From contig JBBIRW010000004.1 of the NCBI GenBank assembly GCA_037441565.1, positions 164,789 to 228,788 of the forward strand: a stretch of DNA of 64,000 bases, given 5' to 3'. Position 1 is the stretch's first letter. Every line of letters starts with the position of its first letter. Below the pieces are notes generated by a model that worked only from the letters and a program-made list of their open reading frames with translations, searched no databases and had not been told where the DNA came from. Both the position numbers and the translations under genes were made by a program. Source of the DNA: JBBIRW01 sp037441565 (GTDB lineage Bacteria; Desulfobacterota; JBBIRW01). This document shows, one piece after another, positions 1 through 8,333 of this stretch.

Positions 1-1
1 G

Positions 2-112
2 TTAGGGAATGCGATTGAGATACTGAAATCTATAATAGTAGCAGAGAGGTCAAAAAAAGAAAGGATGATCCATAAAGTAAAGGAAATAATCAGCAGGTCT
101 TTGGGGAGGTAA
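2..112 (+). CDS. gmk: guanylate kinase, C-terminal fragment (cut by window edge)
   Basis: Frame 2 is open from the window edge to TAA at 110-112 and encodes 36 residues. These include a helix ending in a stretch of the form SIIVAERSKKERM, followed by a basic tail, which resembles the last helices of guanylate kinase. That enzyme phosphorylates GMP to GDP and is very commonly encoded directly upstream of rpoZ. The P-loop and catalytic part lie outside the window, so the call rests on the tail and on gene order. The stop lies 3 bases before the rpoZ ATG, which suggests one transcript. Confidence 0.6.
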   Translation, partial: LGNAIEILKSIIVAERSKKERMIHKVKEIISRSLGR

Positions 113-115
113 AAT

Positions 116-304
116 ATGGCAAGGATAACGATAGAGGATTGTGTAAAAAGGGTTCCAAACAGGTTTGAGCTTGTTATAGCTGCTGTTCACAGAACAAAGC
201 AACTTTTGAAGGGAGCGAAACCCCTGATAGAGAATGTTAATAACAAACATATTGTGATATCACTCAGAGAAATTGCTGCTGGGAAAGTTATAATCGAAAA
301 ATAG
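116..304 (+). CDS. rpoZ: DNA-directed RNA polymerase omega subunit
   Basis: A 62-residue protein with the omega pattern: an N-terminal MARITIEDC-like start, a VPNRFELV segment and a helix with R-T-K-Q-L. Omega helps fold and assemble the beta-prime subunit and is needed for full ppGpp response in many bacteria. The GGGGAGG ribosome site is inside the end of gmk. The stop is TAG, closely followed by an in-frame TAA. Its place between gmk and a rel gene is the usual stringent-response neighbourhood. Confidence 0.93.
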   Translation: MARITIEDCVKRVPNRFELVIAAVHRTKQLLKGAKPLIENVNNKHIVISLREIAAGKVIIEK

Positions 305-315
305 AAATAAACATT

Positions 316-2457
316 ATGATACGACTCAATGATATCCTTGAAGAGGTTTCTCTCTACATTCCCGATGGGGATTTGGATCTTATCAAAAAAGCATACATCT
401 TCTCTGCAAGGGCCCATAAGGGTCAGATAAGGCTTTCAGGAGAGCCCTACCTTTCACATCCCCTTGAGGTTGCCGGTATCCTTGCAAAGTTAAAACTTGA
501 TGTTATCACGATCTCAGCTGGCCTTCTTCATGACACAATTGAGGATACACTTACGACATATGATGAGCTTCAGAAGTACTTTGGCGAAGAGATCGCAATG
601 CTTGTTGATGGAGTTACGAAGATTGGCAAGATGAGTTTTCATTCTCGACATGAAGAACAGGCTGAGAATTTCAGAAAGATGATCCTTGCAATGGCCAAGG
701 ATATAAGGGTTATTCTCATAAAACTTGCTGATAGACTTCACAATATGAGGACGCTTGAGTTTATGGATAAAGAGAAGCAGGAGCTCATTGCACAGGAGAC
801 ACTCGATATTTATGCGCCTCTTGCCCACAGAGTTGGAATATTTTCTATAAAGGGCGAACTTGAAGACCTTTCGCTCAGATTTTTAAAACCCGATGTTTAC
901 TATGATCTGGCAAAGAAAGTGATGGAGAAGAAGAAGGAGAGGGAGAAGTTTATAGAAGAGGCAAAAAAGATAATCTCATTGAAGCTGGAGGAATACGGGA
1001 TCAAAGCTGAGATTACCGGGAGACCCAAGCATTTTTACAGTATATATCAGAAGATGGCGACCCAGAACCTCGATTTTGATCAGGTATATGACCTCCTTGC
1101 ACTCAGAATCATTGTCAATACCGTAAGGGAATGTTATGAGGTTCTTGGTATCATCCACTCCCTATGGAAACCTATTCCTGGGAGGATAAAAGATTATATT
1201 GCAATTCCAAAAGCAAACATGTATCAATCACTTCATACAACTGTGGTTGGCCCTTATGGGAAGAGGCTGGAGATACAGATAAGAACAGAAGATATGCACA
1301 GGGTTGCTGAATATGGTATTGCGGCACACTGGAAATATAAGGAGGGAAAAGTTACTGACAGCAGGGACGAGGCGCGTTTCACATGGCTCAGACAATTACT
1401 TGAGTGGCAGAGGGAATTAAAGGATCCCGCTCAGTTCATGGAAACCCTTAAGGTTGACCTGTTTCCTGAAGAGGTTTTTGTTTTCACACCCAAGGGGGAT
1501 GTGAAGGCATTGCCGCGTGGATCCACCCCGATTGATTTTGCATATGCAATCCATACAGAGCTCGGTCATCATTGCCAGGGTGCAAAGGTAAATGGAAGGA
1601 TTGTCCCTCTCAAATACGAGCTGAAGAGTGGTGATATGGTTGAAATAATAGCATCACCTACTGCAAAACCAAGCAAGGATTGGCTGAAAATTGTTAAAAC
1701 CTCCCGTGCGAAAACACGTATAAGGCAGTTTATAAATCAGGAGGAAAGGGAGAGAGGAAGAGAGCTTGGGAAAGGGCTTCTTGAGAAGGAATTGAGAAGA
1801 TATGGGTCAAGCATCTCAAAGTTTCAGAAAGAGGATCTCGACAGGGTGGTTAAGGAATTTTCTTTTAAATCCTTTGATGATCTTATTATATACATTGGTT
1901 ACGGGAAGATATCAGCCCACCAGGTTGCAAAGAGGCTTGTCCCGCCAGAGAAGTTAAAGGAGGTTCTAAAACAAGAGGATTTCATTAAGAAGGGTGGACG
2001 TATCCATGCTGCTGAAGCATGTCCTATAAAAATAAGGGATATAGATGATGTCCTTGTAAGATTTGCAAAATGTTGCAGCCCTCTGCCGGGAGACAGCATT
2101 GTCGGGTTTATAACTCGAGGAAGAGGTGTTACTGTTCATAATGCTTACTGTTCAAGAGTTCTTGAAAGTGATCCGGAAAGGAGGGTTGAGGTTGAATGGG
2201 ATGAGAAGCTAAAGATGATCCGTTCTGTAAAGGTAAAGGTAGTCTGTATGGATAGGCCGGGGTTGCTTGCGGAATTGAGCAAGGCAATAAGTTCACAGAA
2301 TGTTAATATAAGAAGCGCCCAGATAAAGACGCTGGAAGATAAAAAGGCAGTAAATTACTTTGAGCTTGATGTTGAGAACCTGCAGCATCTCAATGCTGTT
2401 ATAAAATCGCTTGAAAAGATTAAGGAAGTTATACATGTAGAGAGGGTCCTGTCATGA
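316..2457 (+). CDS. rel: bifunctional (p)ppGpp synthetase/hydrolase (RelA/SpoT family)
   Basis: A 713-residue, full-length long RSH enzyme that makes and degrades the alarmone (p)ppGpp. Visible domains are: the HD hydrolase with HDTIEDT at 72-78 and a later DRLHNMRTL, the nucleotidyltransferase with GRPKHFYSIY, a TGS domain near 382-445, and an ACT domain in the last 75 residues. The synthetase carries RIKD at 290-293, the RXKD form found in bifunctional enzymes rather than the EXDD form of RelA-only enzymes. Because the HD motif is also intact, both activities are expected. The ATG lies 11 bases after rpoZ without a clear Shine-Dalgarno site. The 3' end overlaps ridA by 4 bases (ATGA). Confidence 0.95.
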   Translation: MIRLNDILEEVSLYIPDGDLDLIKKAYIFSARAHKGQIRLSGEPYLSHPLEVAGILAKLKLDVITISAGLLHDTIEDTLTTYDELQKYFGEEIAMLVDGVTKIGKMSFHSRHEEQAENFRKMILAMAKDIRVILIKLADRLHNMRTLEFMDKEKQELIAQETLDIYAPLAHRVGIFSIKGELEDLSLRFLKPDVYYDLAKKVMEKKKEREKFIEEAKKIISLKLEEYGIKAEITGRPKHFYSIYQKMATQNLDFDQVYDLLALRIIVNTVRECYEVLGIIHSLWKPIPGRIKDYIAIPKANMYQSLHTTVVGPYGKRLEIQIRTEDMHRVAEYGIAAHWKYKEGKVTDSRDEARFTWLRQLLEWQRELKDPAQFMETLKVDLFPEEVFVFTPKGDVKALPRGSTPIDFAYAIHTELGHHCQGAKVNGRIVPLKYELKSGDMVEIIASPTAKPSKDWLKIVKTSRAKTRIRQFINQEERERGRELGKGLLEKELRRYGSSISKFQKEDLDRVVKEFSFKSFDDLIIYIGYGKISAHQVAKRLVPPEKLKEVLKQEDFIKKGGRIHAAEACPIKIRDIDDVLVRFAKCCSPLPGDSIVGFITRGRGVTVHNAYCSRVLESDPERRVEVEWDEKLKMIRSVKVKVVCMDRPGLLAELSKAISSQNVNIRSAQIKTLEDKKAVNYFELDVENLQHLNAVIKSLEKIKEVIHVERVLS

Positions 2458-2840
2458 AGAAGAAAGTAGAGACTAAAGGTGCTCCAGGGGCTATTGGTCC
2501 CTATTCTCAGGCTATCAAGATAGGGAATCTTCTCTTTATCTCAGGACAGATCGGGATCGATCCCATTACAGGTGAACTTGTTAAAGGTGGGGTGGAAGAG
2601 GAGGTAAAAAGGATAATGGAGAATATAAAGGCAATACTCCGTGAGGCATCTGCAACATTTGATAATGTGATAAAAACAACAATATTTTTGAAGGATATAA
2701 ATGATTTTCCGCGGGTAAATGAAATTTACGGAAGATACTTTTCTGACAATCCTCCTGCACGCTCAACTATTGGTGTTTCACAGATTCCCAGGGGCGCAAA
2801 TGTCGAAATAGAGGCTATCGCCTGGGTGGATGGTGATTAA
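2454..2840 (+). CDS. ridA: RidA family enamine/imine deaminase
   Basis: A 128-residue RidA/YjgF/UK114 protein. These trimeric enzymes hydrolyse reactive 2-aminoacrylate and other imines released by PLP enzymes. Family signatures are present: GPYSQAIK near the N terminus, FISGQIG, and ARSTIGVSQIPRGANVEIEAIA near the C terminus, including the Arg that binds the substrate carboxylate. It overlaps the rel stop by ATGA, so it is translationally coupled. Its TAA stop interlocks with the stop of the convergent rpmB gene in the four bases TTAA. Confidence 0.93.
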   Translation: MKKKVETKGAPGAIGPYSQAIKIGNLLFISGQIGIDPITGELVKGGVEEEVKRIMENIKAILREASATFDNVIKTTIFLKDINDFPRVNEIYGRYFSDNPPARSTIGVSQIPRGANVEIEAIAWVDGD

Positions 2841-3028
2841 AGGGCCTTTACAATCTTTCCTGCCTTTATACATTTTGTGCAAACCTTCATAAGAACAGTT
2901 TTCCCATTGCTTTTTACCCGTATCCTCTGGAGATTTGGAAGCCACACCCTTTTTGTTCTGTTATTTGCATGGCTTACATTGTAGCCTTTTACAGGACCTT
3001 TTCCGCATATCTCACATACCTTTGCCAT
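2837..3028 (-). CDS. rpmB: 50S ribosomal protein L28, zinc-binding form
   Basis: A 63-residue L28 with CEICGKGP near the start and CTKC near the end, the four-cysteine zinc form. The start is the ATG at 3028, because GGGAGG lies 6 bases upstream; the TTG six bases earlier is less likely. It is a single gene on the minus strand with its own promoter at 3064-3092 and converges with ridA. Confidence 0.95.
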   Translation of the reverse strand: MAKVCEICGKGPVKGYNVSHANNRTKRVWLPNLQRIRVKSNGKTVLMKVCTKCIKAGKIVKAL

Positions 3029-3063
3029 GAGCAACCTCCCTATTTAAAAAGCTTGAAATTTTA

Positions 3064-3092
3064 TTTATACTATCCTTTGATTATTTTTACAA
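3064..3092 (-). promoter_or_regulatory. sigma-70-type promoter of rpmB
   Basis: Reading the minus strand, a TTGTAA -35 box (3092-3087) and a TATAAA -10 box (3069-3064) are separated by 17 bases, about 35 bases upstream of the rpmB ATG. The promoter sits just upstream of the divergent gene at 3099. This is a motif match only. Confidence 0.55.
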
Positions 3093-3098
3093 GAGGCC

Positions 3099-3701
3099 AT
3101 GTCGGGCAGAAGATCCTTTATCATCACTATTTTTCTCTCCCTTATGCTTTTAATATATCTGTTTATAGATTTTTTCAGATTTGCCTCTGATATGAAGAGC
3201 GAATGGAGATTGTCTGAAAGGGCTGATATGATAGTTGTTCTTGCTGGTGGTTTGGGAAGGATTGAGGAGGGTATGAGGCTTCTTTCAGCGGGAATTGCTC
3301 CATTTCTTGTGATATCCGGTGCGGGGAAGGAGGCAGGGTTTAATACTATCTTCCAGAGGAATGATATGGTTGAGAAGATATCAAGCGGACATATTATTAT
3401 CGAAAAGGAATCAGGTAGCACTTATCAGAACGCAATCAAGGTTTCTCAGCTAATGCGCTCCTTTGGTGTTAAGAATATTATTCTTATTACTTCAAACTAC
3501 CATATGAAAAGATCCATGTTTATATTCAGGCAGGTTCTCCCGCAAGAAATAGACATAATCCCTTTTGGAATCAGCTCGCCTAATTTCAATGAGAATGCAT
3601 GGTATGGGGATTTCAGGAGTTTGAAAATCCTTATAAAAGAATTCATCAAGTACAGACTTCTTCCTATCGAAATACTCCTTATAAGGCTTAAAATTATATA
3701 G
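3099..3701 (+). CDS. DUF218 / YdcF-SanA-ElyC family membrane-anchored protein
   Basis: A 200-residue protein with one N-terminal membrane segment (about residues 5-22), then a DUF218 fold. Family signatures are the stretches VVLAGGLGR, a central VISGAG, the acidic-Ser motif ESGSTYQNA, and LITSNYHMKRS near the C-terminal third. Members such as SanA, ElyC and YdcF act at the cell envelope in Gram-negative bacteria; the reaction is not settled. Transcribed away from rpmB, with a weak ribosome site (AAGAGG only 2 bases from the ATG). It converges with the HAD gene. Confidence 0.8.
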   Translation: MSGRRSFIITIFLSLMLLIYLFIDFFRFASDMKSEWRLSERADMIVVLAGGLGRIEEGMRLLSAGIAPFLVISGAGKEAGFNTIFQRNDMVEKISSGHIIIEKESGSTYQNAIKVSQLMRSFGVKNIILITSNYHMKRSMFIFRQVLPQEIDIIPFGISSPNFNENAWYGDFRSLKILIKEFIKYRLLPIEILLIRLKII

Positions 3702-3724
3702 CTGCTTTTAATAATGCAGGATGG

Positions 3725-4768
3725 TCAACCGAGTGAACCTATCTTTTCTCCTCTGATTTTCTTTCTGTATGATTCACTTTCAGTTATCAAATAATCCATC
3801 CTTTCTTTTTTTATAAGAAAAATCCTTGGCTCATCAATCTTCCATTGAGCTGCAAGCTCGATAACAGCATCCCTTCCTCCTTTTACGAATGTTTCCGCTA
3901 TTAATAGCAGAATTGTTGAGTCGGAGCTAAGGATAGCAATATCTGATTCCATCAATGCATATCTGTTTCCATTAAATGATATAGAAACACCCTTCCTTTC
4001 CCTTACATATCTTAATACATCTATATCTGTTATGCTATCTCCCACATAGATAGCTTTGCTCGGATCGGAATATTTTTTTGAAATTATATCTATAAGTATT
4101 TTTGTTTTTTCTCTTCCTCCTGCAGGATTTATAGAATCCATTATCTTTCCTGCATTAATCCAATATAGCTCGTCCCAGAATATATTATTTAGCCTGTTTA
4201 CAATATTTTTAACTTCGGTTGATAATTCATTTATTGAATCTACACCTTCAGGGATTTCAATTTTTTCCATATGTTTTATTTCATTCGCAAGATTAATAAG
4301 AAACCTTCTTTCATCATCTTCCATTTCGAAAATTTCGTTATTCAATCTTGTACAGAATGCGTTTTCAAATGGAAAATCAAGACAATCACACAAAGCCTCT
4401 ATATATGGTTCATAGCTTGTGCTGATGATAAATACAGGCATAATCCTTGAAATATCCTTCAATGTTTTCTTTATCGAGGGAAGAAGGGATATGTTTTTTA
4501 ACGAATATTCCTTTATTCCTTCATATGTTGCGCCAAAGGCTATAAGGAATGGAAAAATAAGTTTAAGCGTATTCCCTGGATTGTAGTTCTCCTTTTTTAT
4601 AATGTACGAAAGTATATCATCATACTTGCTTAGGACAGAAAAAAATCTATCACCATCTGGTATATAAAATTCTGAAAGCTCCATAGCATTGTCATTTAAC
4701 GATATGGGCCCTTCACAGTCGGTTATAAATAGTCTTTCTTTATTCTCAGGGTGAAAAGAGGATTTCAT
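3725..4768 (-). CDS. HAD-superfamily hydrolase-like protein (EhaR-like)
   Basis: A 347-residue HAD-fold protein. Motif I reads FITDCEGP with Asp17 as likely nucleophile; it has DxE rather than DxD, as in the archaeal proteins annotated EhaR. A later YVGDSITDID is motif IV and supplies the metal-binding acids. Substrate unknown. It is the last gene of the purM operon: its start overlaps the formyltransferase-like gene by 23 bases. No hydrogenase genes are nearby, so the EhaR name should not be read as a hydrogenase role. A phosphatase acting with the neighbouring kinase and formyltransferase is possible but is inference. Confidence 0.65.
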   Translation of the reverse strand: MKSSFHPENKERLFITDCEGPISLNDNAMELSEFYIPDGDRFFSVLSKYDDILSYIIKKENYNPGNTLKLIFPFLIAFGATYEGIKEYSLKNISLLPSIKKTLKDISRIMPVFIISTSYEPYIEALCDCLDFPFENAFCTRLNNEIFEMEDDERRFLINLANEIKHMEKIEIPEGVDSINELSTEVKNIVNRLNNIFWDELYWINAGKIMDSINPAGGREKTKILIDIISKKYSDPSKAIYVGDSITDIDVLRYVRERKGVSISFNGNRYALMESDIAILSSDSTILLLIAETFVKGGRDAVIELAAQWKIDEPRIFLIKKERMDYLITESESYRKKIRGEKIGSLG

Positions 4769-5543
4769 CTTTAAGAAGAATACCCCCCTTTACTTCAATT
4801 CCCTGATAAGTGATTTTTGCACTGGTCTCAATCCTTAAAATACCTTCTGATAATAATCTGAGTGTATGAATCAGTAGCGGCATTTCCCTTTTCAAGCCCT
4901 CTTCCCTGATCTTCCAGAAAAGCGGCTCAATCACTCCCTCATCTGCCATCTTCCACAACGGTATTAAGTCTTCATTCCAAAGAGAAAATTTTGAATATGT
5001 AATAGGTGGGCCGGCATCGAGATCAGGTGTTACAAGATGAATATTGATCCCTCCTTCACTATTTTTGTTCTTTATAATGGATTCAACAACCTGCTCCCAG
5101 CTTCCTTTATAAACTCCAGGGAGTGCGGGATGGAGGTTTATCATCTTTCTTTTCCTACACATCTCTTCACCAACGATTAGCATATAGCCTGCAAGAACAT
5201 CAAGATCAACATCGAATGCTTCTATTCTATTTAGAACTTCTGTATCAAATTCATTCCTCCATTTTATAATCTTTTCGTTATTTCCTCTCCTTTCCTCCTC
5301 TTTTCCCAGAACAAAAAGATCCCTTTTAAATTTTCTTGATGAAAATGTTACGAGGGGGAGTCCCTTTTGCTCAACAAAATTTATAAACTGATCGCTTTCC
5401 CTGTCTTCTCCCTTTTCCCTGTTGCAGAAGACAAAGGAAATAGTGGCTTTCATGTTTCCTTTTTCTATATCCTTAAATACAACATCCAGAAGATCTATTG
5501 CGGCTTTATCTCTGCCTGTTGAAAACCATCCCAATCTTAGCAA
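4746..5543 (-). CDS. formyltransferase-like protein (PurN/Fmt fold)
   Basis: A 265-residue protein with the folate-dependent formyltransferase core. It has MINLHPALPG, giving the Asn and His of the catalytic Asn-His-Asp set, and VTPDLDAGPPI, giving the Asp. This matches glycinamide ribonucleotide formyltransferase (PurN), but the protein is longer than PurN (about 200 residues), the N terminus does not show a standard PurN start, and about 60 residues follow the core. It lies in the purM operon, overlapping the kinase gene by 7 bases. It may be a divergent PurN or a transferase for another amine. Confidence 0.65.
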   Translation of the reverse strand: MLRLGWFSTGRDKAAIDLLDVVFKDIEKGNMKATISFVFCNREKGEDRESDQFINFVEQKGLPLVTFSSRKFKRDLFVLGKEEERRGNNEKIIKWRNEFDTEVLNRIEAFDVDLDVLAGYMLIVGEEMCRKRKMINLHPALPGVYKGSWEQVVESIIKNKNSEGGINIHLVTPDLDAGPPITYSKFSLWNEDLIPLWKMADEGVIEPLFWKIREEGLKREMPLLIHTLRLLSEGILRIETSAKITYQGIEVKGGILLKDEILFSP

Positions 5544-6484
5544 CTGTTACCTCTGTATTTTTTAATAAAATATTTATCCGGATATTTCTCCCTTCCGTAT
5601 CCTGTAACGCTGATTGAGGCTGCTTCTGTTGCCATTGATAATGTGAGATCAATTGGTAATTTAAGGAGGATACCGGCAATTATACATGCGGCAAATACAT
5701 CTCCTGCGCCCGTCTTATCAATACATTTTACCACTGGAGCCGGTTTAAAAAATGTTCTATTATGTGTAAATGCGTATGCACCTTCAGCACCGGATTTAAT
5801 GAATATTGTATCTTTGATAATATTTAATAGTTCTTCTACTGCTTTATCGAAGTTCTTTCCGGTGAGAATTTCTATTTCACGCTTTGTGATAAAAAGGTAG
5901 GATGTTTTATTGAATATTGGTTCCAGTATTTCAATACCTTTTCGTGCATAAATTTCACCAGGATCAAAACTCAACAATGTTCCCTCTGGAAGGTTATCCA
6001 CGATCCATCTCTGAACATTAAATGCCCCTTGCCCCGCAAATGATGACATATGAAATATACGGCTTTTTTTGAGAATTTCTATCTTTATATCTTCCCTGAG
6101 GAGATCATCGTTTGCATTGGGTATAATGTAGTTTTTTCTGTTTCCATTGTTATCGATAAAGATGTAACATCTGCCCGTTTTTCCTCCGCGCCTTATATTT
6201 TCAGTATCAACACCTTCCTCCCTGAGATTTTCAAGGATATAAGATCCTTCTTCATCATCACCTATTCTCCCAAAAAATGATACCGAAAAGCCCATCCGTG
6301 CAAGTGCAACAATGCAATTGCATGCAGATCCTCCAGGGGATATATGAAAATGTTTTTCTCCACGGATTATCGAAACAATCTCTCCACTGTCCGTAATTTC
6401 TGAGGAGCCATTAAGTTTTAATCTGGATTTAAAAAAGATGTCAAGATTAATGGCGCCAAGTCCAATAACATCAAATGAATTCAA
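5537..6484 (-). CDS. PfkB-family sugar/nucleoside kinase
   Basis: A PfkB (ribokinase-type) kinase, 315 residues from the TTG at 6484. The N-terminal part has DVIGLGAINLD, then GGSACNCIVALARMG, which binds substrate, and near the C terminus DKTGAGDVFAACIIAG, with the catalytic Asp and the anion hole. The substrate could be ribose, adenosine or a fructose phosphate. The start is uncertain: the frame is open to another TTG at 6523, which would overlap purM by 53 bases, and there is no in-frame ATG before the conserved start. The TTG at 6484 has GGGG 9 bases upstream and overlaps purM by only 14 bases. Confidence 0.82.
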   Translation of the reverse strand: MNSFDVIGLGAINLDIFFKSRLKLNGSSEITDSGEIVSIIRGEKHFHISPGGSACNCIVALARMGFSVSFFGRIGDDEEGSYILENLREEGVDTENIRRGGKTGRCYIFIDNNGNRKNYIIPNANDDLLREDIKIEILKKSRIFHMSSFAGQGAFNVQRWIVDNLPEGTLLSFDPGEIYARKGIEILEPIFNKTSYLFITKREIEILTGKNFDKAVEELLNIIKDTIFIKSGAEGAYAFTHNRTFFKPAPVVKCIDKTGAGDVFAACIIAGILLKLPIDLTLSMATEAASISVTGYGREKYPDKYFIKKYRGNSC

Positions 6485-7517
6485 TAGATGGATCCCCGTC
6501 CTTTCTTGCTGATATTTCTCCAATGAGGAATGGCTCTTCCTTCAATCCATTAAGCCTTATCATTATCTCTTCAACCTCATTTTCGTGGACAATGAGGATC
6601 ATGCCTATTCCGTTATTGAATGTTCTGAACATTTCATCTTCTGGAATATTTCCTTCTCTCTGCAGAAAATGGAAGATAGGTTGAACCTTCCATGAGTTTT
6701 TGAAGATGTTTGCCTTACAGGTGTGCGGTAATATGCGTGATATATTTTCAGTCAAACCTCCACCTGTGATATGCGCCATCCCTGTTATATTGAATTCCCT
6801 TGTCAGTCTGAGGATGCTTTTTGCATATATCCTGGTTGGAAAAAGAAGTTCCTCGCCGATGGTTCTTCCTAAATCAGGAATATAATCGGTTACCTTAAGG
6901 TTCAACTTTTCGAATATGAGCTTTCTTGCAAGCGAAAAGCCATTACTGTGGAGTCCGCTTGATGCAATACCTATTATTTTCTGTCCAACTGTGATCGTTG
7001 TCCCATCTATTATTCTTTCAGCATCAACAACGCCAACGGCAAATCCTGCCAGGTCGTATTCATTTTCTGCATAGAATGATGGCATTTCTGCAGTCTCTCC
7101 TCCTATTAAGGAACAACCTGCTTCCATACAGCCCTTCGCAATACCCTCTAAGACCTTTTCTGCTATCTTCGTATCAAGCTTTCCGCAGGCGAAGTAATCA
7201 AGGAAAAACAGTGGCTCGGCACCTGTAACAATTATGTCATTAACACACATTGCAACAAGATCGATTCCGATTGTATCATGCTTGTTCATCATAAAGGCAA
7301 TCTTCAGCTTCGTCCCCACACCGTCCGTGGATGCAACAAGAACAGGGTTTTTAACCCGGCTGAGGCTTAATGAAAATAATCCTGAGAAACCACCTATATC
7401 TGAAATTACCTCTGATCGGAATGTGGGTTTTGCAATTTTCTTTATTTTTTTTACAAACTCTTTTGCGAGATCGATATCAACGCCGGCCATCCTGTATGTT
7501 AACTTTTCATCCTTCAT
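6471..7517 (-). CDS. purM: phosphoribosylformylglycinamidine cyclo-ligase (AIR synthetase)
   Basis: A 348-residue PurM, which closes the imidazole ring to make AIR with ATP in purine synthesis. Seen are STDGVGTKLKIA, the MCVNDIIVTGAEPLFFLDY segment, GGETAEMP, and GLHSNGFSLAR, all typical of the PurM/SelD fold. Length is normal. The ATG has GGAG 5 bases upstream, and a good promoter lies at 7539-7567. It heads a four-gene operon with overlapping genes. Confidence 0.95.
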   Translation of the reverse strand: MKDEKLTYRMAGVDIDLAKEFVKKIKKIAKPTFRSEVISDIGGFSGLFSLSLSRVKNPVLVASTDGVGTKLKIAFMMNKHDTIGIDLVAMCVNDIIVTGAEPLFFLDYFACGKLDTKIAEKVLEGIAKGCMEAGCSLIGGETAEMPSFYAENEYDLAGFAVGVVDAERIIDGTTITVGQKIIGIASSGLHSNGFSLARKLIFEKLNLKVTDYIPDLGRTIGEELLFPTRIYAKSILRLTREFNITGMAHITGGGLTENISRILPHTCKANIFKNSWKVQPIFHFLQREGNIPEDEMFRTFNNGIGMILIVHENEVEEIMIRLNGLKEEPFLIGEISARKDGDPSIEFI

Positions 7518-7538
7518 CCCTTCTCCATCTATAAATTA

Positions 7539-7567
7539 ATTATTTTTTATTACATGCTAAAAGTCAA
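7539..7567 (-). promoter_or_regulatory. promoter of the purM operon
   Basis: On the minus strand, TTGACT (7567-7562) and AATAAT (7544-7539) are 17 bases apart, 22 bases from the purM ATG. It fits the sigma-70 consensus well. No purine riboswitch is visible in the short leader. Confidence 0.55.
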
Positions 7568-7590
7568 TTGATAAGATAGATAACAATATG

Positions 7591-8193
7591 TTAAGCAGGA
7601 TCAGAGGTAATTTTTTTCCAGACCTCCCATGCCCTTTTCTTTGTTTCCTCGAGAGAGCCTGAATTGTCAATTATATAGTCAGCGAGCTTAGCCTTTTCTT
7701 CTTGTGGCATCTGCGATTGAATCCTCCGAACAACCTCATCCCTGCTTATGGAATCCCTCTCCATCACCCTCTGTATCCTTAACTCATCATTACATATGAC
7801 TACAACAATAGGGTTGTCGGGTGAGCCCTTTCCTGCCTCAAGAACAAGCGGTGCATCTATCACAATATATGGCGCTCCCGTGGATTTATAAAAATTTATC
7901 AGTTCCTGAATCCTTTTTGAAATTGCAGGATGCATAATCTTATTGAGAAATTGCAATTCCTCAGGATCATTAAATACTATATTTCCAAGCCTCTTTCTAT
8001 TGATGGTTCCATCCTCATTGAGCACGAAGTTTCCAAAATGTTCTACAATAGCCTTCCACGCTTCGCTTTGTGGCTTTAAAAGCTCATGGGCGATCCTGTC
8101 AGCATCGATCACTTTAGCGCCAAACTCGCCAAAAAAGGATGCAACAACTGATTTTCCTGAGCCTATCCCTCCAGTTAACCTGATGATTTTCAT
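7591..8193 (-). CDS. coaE: dephospho-CoA kinase
   Basis: A 200-residue CoaE, the last enzyme of coenzyme A synthesis, which phosphorylates the 3'-hydroxyl of dephospho-CoA. The P-loop is LTGGIGSGKS near residues 6-15, followed by VIDADRIAHELL. VIDAPLVLEAG is the acidic substrate motif, and a RMMERD-like segment (QRVMERDSIS) forms the lid. Length is typical. It is upstream of purM on the same strand with a 73-base gap that contains the purM promoter. Confidence 0.93.
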   Translation of the reverse strand: MKIIRLTGGIGSGKSVVASFFGEFGAKVIDADRIAHELLKPQSEAWKAIVEHFGNFVLNEDGTINRKRLGNIVFNDPEELQFLNKIMHPAISKRIQELINFYKSTGAPYIVIDAPLVLEAGKGSPDNPIVVVICNDELRIQRVMERDSISRDEVVRRIQSQMPQEEKAKLADYIIDNSGSLEETKKRAWEVWKKITSDPA

Positions 8194-8267
8194 ACCTTAT
8201 AAATCTTAGATAAAGAGATCTACTTGTCAATAGCTCAGTCTCTATTGGATCCATTGAAATAATCCAT

Positions 8268-8283
8268 TATGATTCAGGTCATA
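8268..8283. promoter_or_regulatory. Crp/Fnr-type operator, copy 1 (TATGA-N6-TCATA)
   Basis: A perfect 5-6-5 inverted repeat, TATGA-TTCAGG-TCATA, with the layout of Crp/Fnr-family sites (TGTGA-N6-TCACA). Its centre is 34.5 bases from the start of the -10 box at 8310, close to the spacing of an activator bound near -45. The same half-sites occur in the norC/nitrite reductase intergenic region. Confidence 0.5.
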
Positions 8284-8286
8284 GAA

Positions 8287-8315
8287 TCGATATTACGGAT
8301 TTCCTAAAATATAAT
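8287..8315 (+). promoter_or_regulatory. promoter of the unknown-protein/NifU pair
   Basis: A perfect TATAAT -10 box at 8310-8315 has a poor -35 box (TCGATA, 8287-8292) 17 bases away. A weak -35 behind an upstream palindrome is typical of activator-dependent promoters. It is followed by GGAGG and the ATG at 8334. Confidence 0.5.
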
Positions 8316-8333
8316 TAATCAGTGGAGGTGTTT

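Noticed and set aside
3725..4768. EhaR as a subunit of an energy-converting hydrogenase
   Set aside because: No hydrogenase genes are nearby and the sequence is a HAD-type enzyme in a purine operon; the hydrogenase name comes from archaeal annotation.
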